Positions 43,421 to 50,105 of a stretch of 50,105 bases of DNA are shown here, piece by piece. Source of the DNA: Chloroflexota bacterium (GTDB lineage: Bacteria; Chloroflexota; Anaerolineae; Aggregatilineales; UBA3940); assembly GCA_010092885.1 (NCBI GenBank), contig JAADYX010000057.1, positions 1 through 50,105 on the forward strand. The letters run 5' to 3'. Every line of letters begins with the position of its first letter. Positions within the stretch are counted from its first letter, which is position 1. The notes below the pieces were generated by a model. That model worked only from the letters and a program-made list of their open reading frames with translations, was not told the origin of the DNA and did not search any database. The translations under genes were made by a program, and so were the position numbers.

Positions 43421-45739
43421 GTGGGCAAAAAGCCCATGCTCTTTCTGATGGTCATCGTGCTGCTGGTGGCTGCCGGTCTGCGGATGCATCGGCTCGCACT
43501 GGATTCGGTCTGGTGGGATGAGGGTGTCTCCGTATGGATGGCCCGCATGCCCATCGGTGATATGCTGCTGCAAACCGCCAACGACACACATCCACCTCTT
43601 TCCTACATGCTGCTGCACGGCTGGCGGCTGCTGGTCGGGGAAGAGGAGTTCGCCCTGCGGATGCAGTCCGTCTTGTTCGGTGTGCTGACCGTGGCGGTAA
43701 CCTATCAAATTGGCAGGGTGGTCGGTGACCGGCGGGTCGGCACAGCCGCGGCAGCGCTCACAGCATTAGCCGCACTGACCGTGTGGTGGTCACAAGAGAT
43801 CCGGATGTACGCACTCTCAACCCTGCTGGCGGTTGTGGCGCTCTGGGCTGCCTTACAGCTGTTTGTGCGCAGCAAACACCCGCTGCGCTGGTCGATTGGG
43901 CTTGGGGTCAGCATCGGGTTGGGACTGCTCACATTCTACTTGTTCGCTTCGGTGGTCCTCGCCCTGAACCTGGCGTTTGCCATCGCGTTTGTCATGGCAT
44001 TGGTCAAGCAGAGGCAGCCCTGGGAACTGCTCAAATGGTGGGCGGCAGCGCAGGCCATCGGATTGGTTTTCTTCGTGCCCTGGCTCGGATTTGCCTTGCA
44101 GTATGCGCCAACGTGGAGCGCCGTGGCCGAACCCGTTGCTTTTGGTCAGGTGGTGCTGCTGTATCTGAGCACGATCTTCACAGCCAACGCCATGAACATC
44201 GAACAGTATCTGCCCTTGCTGATCATTGGGCTGTTGGCCCTGCTTACCGCGGTCGCCGTGACCGGCATGGGAGCTAAGGCTGACCGGCGGGTGATTTGGG
44301 CTGCCCTGCTGGTCTGTCTGATTCTGCCGCCAGCGCTGGTCTATATGCTTGCACTGCCGCGAGCGCAGTTCTATCGTCCAACACCATCACCGCGTTATTT
44401 CCTGCTGCTGGCTGTGCCTGTCTATGTGCTCATAGCCTGGGGTGCCGTGCGGTTAGGGCGTTATGCCGGTGCGGTGCTGCTGACCGCAGTGATCGCCCTT
44501 TCCGCCTGGAGCCTGAACCGCTATTACAGCGGCCTGCGTCTGAACGATGATTATCTTTCCATGGTTGATGTGCTTGAAGCACAGGTCCAACCGGGCGATG
44601 CCGTGGTGCTCAACAACGACACAGACTGGCCGATCTTCACCTATCACTATCCGTATCCCTATGATCGGCACATCACCAAGACGCAGGTTGTCCGCGATGA
44701 GAAATATGCCGCCGGGCTGCTGAATGACTATCGTAACAGCCACACCGGATTGTGGTTGGTGCAGACCCCTTATGCGGCTGTCACGGATCCCAATGACAAC
44801 CTTGTGAAGTACATTACAGCACGCTCGTGGCTGCAAGCGCGATACACGTTCCCTGAGGGCGAGCTGCTCTTCTTCGCACTGGGTCCTGACCGGGCCAACA
44901 TAGGTGTGTTCGAGCAGGCACAAGCCTGGCCGGGCGGTTTCCACACACAGACAGCATCGATTGCACCGGGTGTTGAGTTGGCAGGATACACTCGTCCCGT
45001 GCCGGAAACTCCGGCGGGCAGCCAGATCGTGATCGGGTTGGGATGGCAGGCTGAAGGCGTGCAAGGGGAATGGCCCGCTGCGATCAAGCTGATCGGTGCT
45101 GACGGATCGGAGATCGTCTCCACACCCATTGTGATTACCGCAGCAGGCAGCGGTAGGGAACAGCGTTTCCGGGCGGTGGAGGTGTTTGTGCCGGTCAATG
45201 CACCTGGTGGAAACGCGCAGATCGTGTTCGCTGCCGGAGAAAGCTGGCAGCCGCTGGACACCATCCGGATCCTGCCGCGTGGTAGCGCTGTGCAGTCGGC
45301 GGTGATACCCCAAACCGCCGATCGGGTGGGTGTGCGCTTCGGCGATCTGCTGGGCCTCACCGCCGCCAACCTGCCCGATCAAACGGTGTGGCGGCCCGGC
45401 GAGCGGATTCCGCTGACGCTGTACTGGCAGGCTGAACAGCCTATTGCGGAGCGCTATAAGGTGTTTGTCCACGTGGTGGGGGAGGCTTACAATCCGGATA
45501 CGGACAATACCATTTGGGGTCAGCAGGATCAGGAGCCGCGTGGCGGGACGGCCCCGACCACAGCCTGGTTCCCCGGTGCAGTGGTCGAAGACGGCTATCT
45601 GGTACCTATCCGGGAGGATGCGCCGCCCGGCATGTATGAGATCCGGGTGGGCTTGTATGATCCGCTTTCCGGGCTGCGGCTGCCAACCCCAAACAGCGAC
45701 TCAATACGGTTATTGACTATCACCATAGCGGAGGACTGA
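43421..45739 (+). CDS. GT-C (GT39-like) membrane glycosyltransferase with two C-terminal beta-sandwich domains
   Basis: This 772-residue protein has about 10-12 membrane helices to near residue 400. SVWWDEGVSVW after the first helix holds the acidic pair D33-E34 of GT-C enzymes. THPPLSYMLLH and WSQEIRMYAL follow, both typical. From about residue 500 there are two beta-sandwich domains. The second ends PPGMYEIRVGLYDPLSGLRLP, similar to the tail of the GT-C protein at 10349. It likely moves a sugar from a polyprenyl donor outside the membrane. The start is GTG after AAGGAG. It is on the same strand as the cassette, 83 bases on. Confidence 0.87.
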   Translation: MGKKPMLFLMVIVLLVAAGLRMHRLALDSVWWDEGVSVWMARMPIGDMLLQTANDTHPPLSYMLLHGWRLLVGEEEFALRMQSVLFGVLTVAVTYQIGRVVGDRRVGTAAAALTALAALTVWWSQEIRMYALSTLLAVVALWAALQLFVRSKHPLRWSIGLGVSIGLGLLTFYLFASVVLALNLAFAIAFVMALVKQRQPWELLKWWAAAQAIGLVFFVPWLGFALQYAPTWSAVAEPVAFGQVVLLYLSTIFTANAMNIEQYLPLLIIGLLALLTAVAVTGMGAKADRRVIWAALLVCLILPPALVYMLALPRAQFYRPTPSPRYFLLLAVPVYVLIAWGAVRLGRYAGAVLLTAVIALSAWSLNRYYSGLRLNDDYLSMVDVLEAQVQPGDAVVLNNDTDWPIFTYHYPYPYDRHITKTQVVRDEKYAAGLLNDYRNSHTGLWLVQTPYAAVTDPNDNLVKYITARSWLQARYTFPEGELLFFALGPDRANIGVFEQAQAWPGGFHTQTASIAPGVELAGYTRPVPETPAGSQIVIGLGWQAEGVQGEWPAAIKLIGADGSEIVSTPIVITAAGSGREQRFRAVEVFVPVNAPGGNAQIVFAAGESWQPLDTIRILPRGSAVQSAVIPQTADRVGVRFGDLLGLTAANLPDQTVWRPGERIPLTLYWQAEQPIAERYKVFVHVVGEAYNPDTDNTIWGQQDQEPRGGTAPTTAWFPGAVVEDGYLVPIREDAPPGMYEIRVGLYDPLSGLRLPTPNSDSIRLLTITIAED

Positions 45740-45740
45740 T

Positions 45741-46211
45741 ATGCTGGCCGACGAACTAAAAGCTGTGTTTACGGAAAAGGGCCTGACGCTGGCCACCGCG
45801 GAAAGCTGTACAGGTGGTTTGCTGGGGGCTGCGATCACATCCGTGCCGGGCAGTTCAGCCTATTACATGGGCGGTGTGATCAGCTATGCCAATTCGGCAA
45901 AGATCGATCTGCTGGGTGTTGACCCTGATGTCTTGGAGCAGGCGGGGGCCGTCAGTATTCAGACCGCTGAAGAGATGGCGCGCGGTGCCCGGGAGCGTTT
46001 TAAGGTGGATGGTGCACTGAGTATAACAGGCATCGCCGGGCCGGGCGGCGGTACAGAGGAGAAACCGGTCGGCCTGACTTTCATGGCATTGGCGGAAGAG
46101 GGGCGGATAACGATACAACGCTTGATGGGCCACGGCAGCCGGGAAGAAAATCGCAATGACGCTGTTGAGATTGCGCTGAAATGGCTGATCGAGTGGGCGC
46201 AGACATATTAA
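45741..46211 (+). CDS. pncC: Nicotinamide-nucleotide amidase (CinA C-terminal domain protein, PncC type)
   Basis: This 156-residue cytosolic protein is a stand-alone CinA C-terminal domain. It has LATAESCTGGLLGAAITSVPGSS at the start, GVISYANSAKIDLLGV, and SITGIAGPGGGTEEKPVGL. The Ser in the S-C-T-G-G segment is the expected catalytic residue. It deamidates nicotinamide mononucleotide to nicotinate mononucleotide in pyridine nucleotide recycling. GGAGGA precedes the ATG, one base after the preceding stop, so it shares the GT-C transcript. A terminator follows. Confidence 0.94.
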   Translation: MLADELKAVFTEKGLTLATAESCTGGLLGAAITSVPGSSAYYMGGVISYANSAKIDLLGVDPDVLEQAGAVSIQTAEEMARGARERFKVDGALSITGIAGPGGGTEEKPVGLTFMALAEEGRITIQRLMGHGSREENRNDAVEIALKWLIEWAQTY

Positions 46212-46212
46212 C

Positions 46213-46253
46213 AAAAGGCAGACCCCCCGCAGTGCGAGGGGTTTTGCCTTAAA
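46213..46253 (+). terminator. Terminator after pncC
   Basis: AAGGCA (46215-46220) pairs with TGCCTT (46245-46250), and an inner ACCCC/GGGGT stem with CGC/GCG extends it around a short loop. TTTT lies in the 3' arm. It sits directly after the pncC stop and is nearly symmetric, so it could also stop antisense transcripts. Confidence 0.75.
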
Positions 46254-46451
46254 GGTTGCTGGGCCTGAGTGCCCTTTGATTGAAAATCCACTGGTAGCTA
46301 TAAGCTATAGTGTGGGTCTATATGTGTTTGCGCTCTCGGCTCCTATCAAGCAACCTCTGTTGTCTTTATTGACTGAAGTATACACCCATGCCACCAGGCT
46401 CTCCAGTGACCTTTGTCATAATTGAGGGGTGACGTTGGTCGCGAACGGCCC
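46254..46451. other. Intergenic region between convergent genes with possible small-RNA promoter
   Basis: About 200 AT-richer bases lie between the pncC terminator and the end of bcp. No ORF looks real. A tandem 7-base repeat (AGCTATA twice, 46296-46309) overlaps a TATAGT hexamer (46306-46311), with TTGAAA at 46280-46285, 20 bases upstream. A promoter here would serve no known gene, so a small RNA is possible, but the spacer is long. Confidence 0.3.
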
Positions 46452-46910
46452 TCAGAGCGCCTTTAGAGCATACTCGACGCTGTTTTTGGGGCTCACCTTG
46501 ACGTGTGCATCCGCGATCTTGCCCTGCTCATCGATGATGAAGTGGCTGCGGATGACCCCCATGAACGTGTTGCCGAACATCTTTTTCTCACCCCACACGC
46601 CATACGCCTCAGAAATGCTGTGGTCTTCATCCACAAGCAGCGTAAAGGGAAGGTCGTGCTTGGTCTTGAACTTGGCGTGGCTGGCCTGCCCGTCCGGGCT
46701 GACACCAAGTACAACTGCGTTCTTCTCTTCGATCACCTCATAGTTGTCGCGGAAGCCGCAGGCCTGAGTGGTACAGCCGGGGGTATCATCCTTGGGGTAG
46801 AAATAGAGGATCACGCGTTGGCCACGGTAGTCGCTCAGCCTGACGGTTTCACCGGTATCGGTTGTGGCTTCAAAGTCGGGTGCTGTATCCCCGACGGAAA
46901 GCTCTGCCAT
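46452..46910 (-). CDS. bcp: Thioredoxin-dependent thiol peroxidase (BCP-type peroxiredoxin)
   Basis: This 152-residue cytosolic enzyme reduces hydrogen peroxide and organic peroxides using thioredoxin. The peroxidatic C46 lies in YPKDDTPGCTTQ, and C51 five residues later is the resolving cysteine of the atypical 2-Cys BCP type. The catalytic T-P-G-C and a later Arg (GVIRSHFIID) are in place. AAGGA precedes the ATG. A TTGATG-18-TTATGT promoter is possible at 46971-46942. It is divergent from mpg. Confidence 0.96.
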   Translation of the reverse strand: MAELSVGDTAPDFEATTDTGETVRLSDYRGQRVILYFYPKDDTPGCTTQACGFRDNYEVIEEKNAVVLGVSPDGQASHAKFKTKHDLPFTLLVDEDHSISEAYGVWGEKKMFGNTFMGVIRSHFIIDEQGKIADAHVKVSPKNSVEYALKAL

Positions 46911-46941
46911 GTTGCTTTTTCCTTGTTTGATCGCACCAGAA

Positions 46942-46971
46942 ACATAATCGGAAGATAGCGGCGGGCATCAA
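46942..46971 (-). promoter_or_regulatory. Candidate promoter of bcp
   Basis: On the minus strand TTGATG (46971-46966) and TTATGT (46947-46942) are 18 bases apart. The match is moderate. The transcript would start near 46935, giving a leader of about 25 bases. Confidence 0.35.
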
Positions 46972-46985
46972 CAGGATCAAACAGG

Positions 46986-46991
46986 TACACT
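46986..46991 (+). promoter_or_regulatory. -10-like element directly before ATG 46998
   Basis: TACACT ends six bases before the start codon of mpg. No Shine-Dalgarno sequence lies between and the -35 is weak. It follows the same pattern as four other genes here. Confidence 0.35.
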
Positions 46992-46997
46992 TACTAC

Positions 46998-47591
46998 ATG
47001 CTAGAACAAACATTCTTCCAACGTGATACTGTTGAGGTTGCGCAAGACTTGCTGGGGTGTCTGCTGGTCAGCGAGGTGGGCGGCAAACGCACTGTTGGCC
47101 GCATCGTGGAAACGGAAGCCTATCGCGGTGAGGAGGACAAAGCCTGCCATGCTCACGTCGGGCGCACCGCACGCACCGAGGGGCTCTATGCACCAGCCGG
47201 CACCAGCTACGTCTATTTGTGTTATGGGGTCCACTGGCTGCTGAATGTTTGCGCGCGCTCCGCTGATCTCCAAGAATATCCGGCTGCGGTGCTGATCCGT
47301 GCCGTGGAGCCGGTAGCGGGGTTAGAACACATGGCGGCCCGCCGTACAGGGCGCAAACAGCGTGAGTGGACTAACGGCCCGGGCAAACTGACAACGGCTA
47401 TGGGCATCGATGGCACTCACCATGGCATCGATGTCACGCTGCCCGGGAGCCCGGTTTATCTAGAGGCGAGCAGCCCGGTGCCACCGGCGCAGATTGCCAC
47501 CGGCCCGCGGATCGGCATCAATCCGCCCGAGCCTTGGAAGTCCATCCCATGGCGCTTCTGGGTGGACGGCAGCCGCTATGTTTCCCGTTAA
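46998..47591 (+). CDS. DNA-3-methyladenine glycosylase (AAG/MPG family)
   Basis: This 197-residue protein is of the mammalian-type alkyladenine glycosylase family, which removes alkylated and deaminated purines from DNA in base-excision repair. IVETEAYRGEEDKACHA holds the catalytic Glu. The intercalating Tyr region is SYVYLCYGVHWLLNV. NGPGKLTTAMGI and GPRIGI close the active site. The length is typical of bacterial members. No ribosome site precedes the ATG. It is followed 18 bases later by fabI, so mpg, fabI and mutS2 probably form one operon. Confidence 0.95.
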   Translation: MLEQTFFQRDTVEVAQDLLGCLLVSEVGGKRTVGRIVETEAYRGEEDKACHAHVGRTARTEGLYAPAGTSYVYLCYGVHWLLNVCARSADLQEYPAAVLIRAVEPVAGLEHMAARRTGRKQREWTNGPGKLTTAMGIDGTHHGIDVTLPGSPVYLEASSPVPPAQIATGPRIGINPPEPWKSIPWRFWVDGSRYVSR

Positions 47592-47609
47592 CACGAAAGG
47601 ACTCACATC

Positions 47610-48401
47610 ATGGGCCTGCTAGACGGCAAGAATGCCCTCATCTTCGGTTTGGCCAACAAGCATTCGATTGCCTGGGGTATCACACAGGTGTTTCACGAAC
47701 AGGGGGCACGGATTGGCGTGAGCTACGCCATCCCAGAGCTGGAAAAGCGTGTTGTTCCCCTGGCAGAAGAAGTGAACGCTGACCTGATTGAAATGGCCGA
47801 TGTCACCGATGATGACGCCATCGATCATGTCTTCGAAAGAGCCGAGGAGGTTTTCGGCACAATCGATATACTGGTGCACTCGGTGGCATTTGCCGGTCGT
47901 GATGAGCTGAGCGGCCGCTATGTGGATACAAGTCGGGATGGGTTCAACCGTTCCTTGGAGATCAGTGTGTATTCATTGGTAGCGCTCGCCCGCCGTGCCG
48001 AAAAACTGATGCCGGAAGGCGGGGCAATCCTGACGATGACGTACTACGGCAGTGTTGCGGTCATGCCGCACTACAATGTAATGGGTGTGGCCAAAGCTGC
48101 GCTGGAGTCGTCGGTGCGGTATCTGGCATACGATCTGGGTGAGAAGAATATCCGCGTGAATGCTGTGTCGGCCGGGCCGATCAAGACGTTGTCTGCGAGC
48201 GGTGTGAGCGGCTTCCGCAAGCTGCTCAACAAACATGGGGAAGTCGCCCCGTTGGGTAAGCTCGTCAGTCAGGAAGATGTCGGGCGGGCGGCCGCGTGGC
48301 TGTGTTCTGATTGGGCAGGCAGTGTAACCGGTGAGATTCTCTATGTGGACGCCGGATACAATATCCTCGGTATGACAGTGCCACGCGAGGAACTCAGTTA
48401 A
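47610..48401 (+). CDS. fabI: Enoyl-ACP reductase FabI
   Basis: This 263-residue NAD(P)H-dependent enzyme does the last reduction in each fatty-acid elongation round. The N-terminal [14 protein letters not shown] is the FabI cofactor motif. The catalytic pair Y-x6-K is in [31 protein letters not shown] is the typical substrate-loop region. Length and motifs match FabI rather than FabL or FabV. AAAGGA precedes the ATG. Confidence 0.97.
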   Translation: MGLLDGKNALIFGLANKHSIAWGITQVFHEQGARIGVSYAIPELEKRVVPLAEEVNADLIEMADVTDDDAIDHVFERAEEVFGTIDILVHSVAFAGRDELSGRYVDTSRDGFNRSLEISVYSLVALARRAEKLMPEGGAILTMTYYGSVAVMPHYNVMGVAKAALESSVRYLAYDLGEKNIRVNAVSAGPIKTLSASGVSGFRKLLNKHGEVAPLGKLVSQEDVGRAAAWLCSDWAGSVTGEILYVDAGYNILGMTVPREELS

Positions 48402-48424
48402 GTCCGTATTGGAAGAGGTAGGCG

Positions 48425-50105
48425 ATGGAAGCACGGACGTATCGCACACTGGAACTGGATAAAGTCATCGCCCGGTTGGCCGAGTATGCCGAGTTTTCGG
48501 CCAGCCGGGATATGCTGGTTGCGTTGGAACCAACCGCCGATCTGGATGAGGCAGTCTACCGGCAGAACGAAACGGCGGAAGCCCGTCGCCTGCTTGATGA
48601 GCAGGGCCGGGTAACCATCGGGGGGGCACGCGATGTACGTGAGGCAGCAGCATCCGCCAGCCGTGACCGGACGCTGACCGCCATGCAGCTGGTTGAGGTC
48701 CGGGCCACACTGGAGGCGGGCATCCGGCTGCGCCGCCTTATCGAGCGCAGCGAAACGCCTTACACACTGCTGGAAGCGTTGGCCGTCTATCTCTACGAAG
48801 GCCATGCATTGATCAGTGCGATTGGCAAAGCAGTTGATGCCAACGGCGAGGTGCTCGACTCGGCCAGCGCCAAACTCGCCAACATCCGCCGGGACCTGCG
48901 TCAAACCCAGGATGACCTGCGCAGCCGCCTCAACCGGATCATCAACAGCCGCTCAAAGTACCTGCAGGAAGCGATCATCACAACGCGAGGTGGGCGGTAT
49001 GTGATCCCGGTTAAGGCAGAGGCACGCGGTCGAGTGGATGGGATCATCCATGATCAGTCAGCTTCCGGGGCAACGCTCTACATCGAACCGCAAGAAACGG
49101 TGCCCATTAACAACCGCATCCGCGAGCTGGAACTTGCCGAACGCGATGAGATCCTGCGTATTCTGCAGGAGCTTTCCGCGTTGGTTGGCCGGGACGCTGA
49201 GGCCATCATTGAGACGGTGGAGGCACTCGCTGCGCTGGATGCGGCTTTTGCCCGCGCCAAATATGCCAACCGGCTTGACGCCGCCCAGCCGACATTGACC
49301 GGCTTTGACGAAGGGCAGGCGGTACTTCAGCTGATTGACGCCCGGCACCCGCTCATTGATCCAGAGCAGGTTGTGGCGATTGACCTTATCATGGATGGGC
49401 TCAGCCAGCTCATCATTACCGGCCCGAACACCGGTGGCAAGACCGTCTCGCTGAAGACAGCGGGGCTGCTCGTGCTGATGGCCCAATGTGGGCTGCACAT
49501 CCCGGCCTCCGAAGAGTCTGTGCTGACGGTGTTTGAGCAGGTGCACGCGGATATCGGTGACGAGCAGAGCATTGAGCAGTCTCTATCGACGTTTTCCGGG
49601 CATATGACCAACATCATCCGGATTTTGGCCTATGCCGACGAACGCTCGCTGGTCATCTTCGACGAGCTGGGATCGGGCACCGACCCGGCGGAGGGCGCAG
49701 CCATCGCCCGGGCGATCCTCGACGATCTGCGCGCGCGGCGTATCACCACGCTGACGGCCACGCACTACCCAGAGCTCAAGCTGTATGCGCATGGCACGCC
49801 GGGCGTTCGCAATGCGAGCGTTGAGTTCGATGTGGAAACTCTCTCCCCCACGTACCGGCTGATCATCGGGCTGCCTGGCCGGTCCAACGCATTGGCGATT
49901 GCTTCCCGGTTGGGGCTGCCCGAGCCCATCATCGAAACGGCACGCGGTTACATCGGGGAGAGCGATCTGGCGGCTGACGACCTGCTCGACGAGATCTATC
50001 AGACGCGGGCCGAAATACGCGAGACGCGCGAGGAACTCGCTGAACAGCAGGCCGATGTGACAGAACTCCAGCGGAAGCTCAAAGCGCGGCTGGCGCGTAT
50101 TGAAG
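48425..50105 (+). CDS. mutS2: Endonuclease MutS2 (5' part; gene continues beyond window)
   Basis: The first 560 residues are present. The MutS core and clamp region (about 1-310) lacks the mismatch-binding domain I, as in MutS2. The ATPase follows with Walker A GPNTGGKT near 337, STFSGHM, Walker B LVIFDELGSGTDP near 416, and TATHYPELK. A coiled region begins near 520 (EIRETREELAEQQADV). The C-terminal Smr nuclease domain, if present, lies outside the window. MutS2 suppresses recombination or rescues collided ribosomes, depending on the species. AGAGGTAGG precedes the ATG, 23 bases after fabI. Confidence 0.96.
   Translation, partial: MEARTYRTLELDKVIARLAEYAEFSASRDMLVALEPTADLDEAVYRQNETAEARRLLDEQGRVTIGGARDVREAAASASRDRTLTAMQLVEVRATLEAGIRLRRLIERSETPYTLLEALAVYLYEGHALISAIGKAVDANGEVLDSASAKLANIRRDLRQTQDDLRSRLNRIINSRSKYLQEAIITTRGGRYVIPVKAEARGRVDGIIHDQSASGATLYIEPQETVPINNRIRELELAERDEILRILQELSALVGRDAEAIIETVEALAALDAAFARAKYANRLDAAQPTLTGFDEGQAVLQLIDARHPLIDPEQVVAIDLIMDGLSQLIITGPNTGGKTVSLKTAGLLVLMAQCGLHIPASEESVLTVFEQVHADIGDEQSIEQSLSTFSGHMTNIIRILAYADERSLVIFDELGSGTDPAEGAAIARAILDDLRARRITTLTATHYPELKLYAHGTPGVRNASVEFDVETLSPTYRLIIGLPGRSNALAIASRLGLPEPIIETARGYIGESDLAADDLLDEIYQTRAEIRETREELAEQQADVTELQRKLKARLARIE

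Noticed and set aside
44453-45472. A 339-codon minus-strand frame opposite the GT-C glycosyltransferase
   Set aside because: It overlaps coding sequence with recognised GT-C and beta-sandwich features, and its Cys/His/Arg-rich translation has no family signal.

Overview
The window (about 50 kb, moderately high GC) reads as chromosomal DNA of a bacterium, most likely a Chloroflexota (Anaerolineae-like) lineage. This is an inference from gene style: several GT-C membrane glycosyltransferases with beta-sandwich tails, NBR1-type Ig lipoproteins, HEAT-repeat proteins, a VanW protein, a membrane-fused CCG/4Fe-4S protein, a Ser/Thr kinase fused to a large membrane region, and acnA, fabI, mutS2 and purE in short mixed operons. 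I see no phage, IS element, CRISPR array or rRNA. Gene density is high and no gap exceeds 300 bases.

Layout. 1-961 (-) is the start of a TPP-dependent E1 dehydrogenase that runs off the left edge. 1094-4984 holds a YifB/ComM ATPase (+), a GNAT acetyltransferase (-) and two tandem HEAT proteins (+). 4981-9766 is a minus-strand run: VanW, HEAT protein, methionine aminopeptidase, FkbM methyltransferase. tRNA-Val(GAC) follows at 9861-9934 (-) with a consensus promoter and terminator. 9995-14412 (-) holds a small protein, a GT-C glycosyltransferase, an SLC13-type permease and purE. 14470-18797 (+) holds a small unknown protein, aconitase and a membrane protein interrupted by an in-frame TAG. 18854-22360 (-) holds an NBR1-Ig lipoprotein, a small membrane protein and a CPA1 Na+/H+ antiporter. 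22461 (+) is homoserine dehydrogenase. 23512-25427 (-) is an ECF sigma / anti-sigma / Nudix operon, divergent from tRNA-Leu(CAA) at 25506-25587, which precedes two tandem paralogous membrane-anchored proteins. A zinc-ribbon/TIR protein (-) is divergent from a plus-strand run (27487-33014): hydrolase, GT-C protein, RNA methyltransferase-like protein, hydrolase, degenerate SDR and an unknown family. 33001-38674 (-) holds the kinase-membrane fusion, a lipoprotein and the Fe-S protein. 45741-50105 holds pncC, bcp, mpg, fabI and the 5' part of mutS2.

The most unusual region is 38804-43337 (+). Three tightly linked genes share a C-terminal module of about 100 residues that I do not recognise. The module is alone in the first gene. 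In the other two it is fused to a TIM-barrel domain resembling glycoside hydrolase clan A. One barrel keeps both candidate catalytic glutamates; the other has alanine at the nucleophile position and a very acidic linker. A GT-C glycosyltransferase follows on the same strand. None of the three module proteins has a visible signal peptide. This is the best candidate for an undescribed system here.

Two regulatory themes stand out. Five plus-strand genes have a -10-like hexamer ending 6-7 bases before the start codon, which suggests leaderless mRNAs. The two tRNA genes have textbook -35/-10 promoters with 17-base spacers, and the tRNA-Leu promoter overlaps the divergent ECF sigma promoter.
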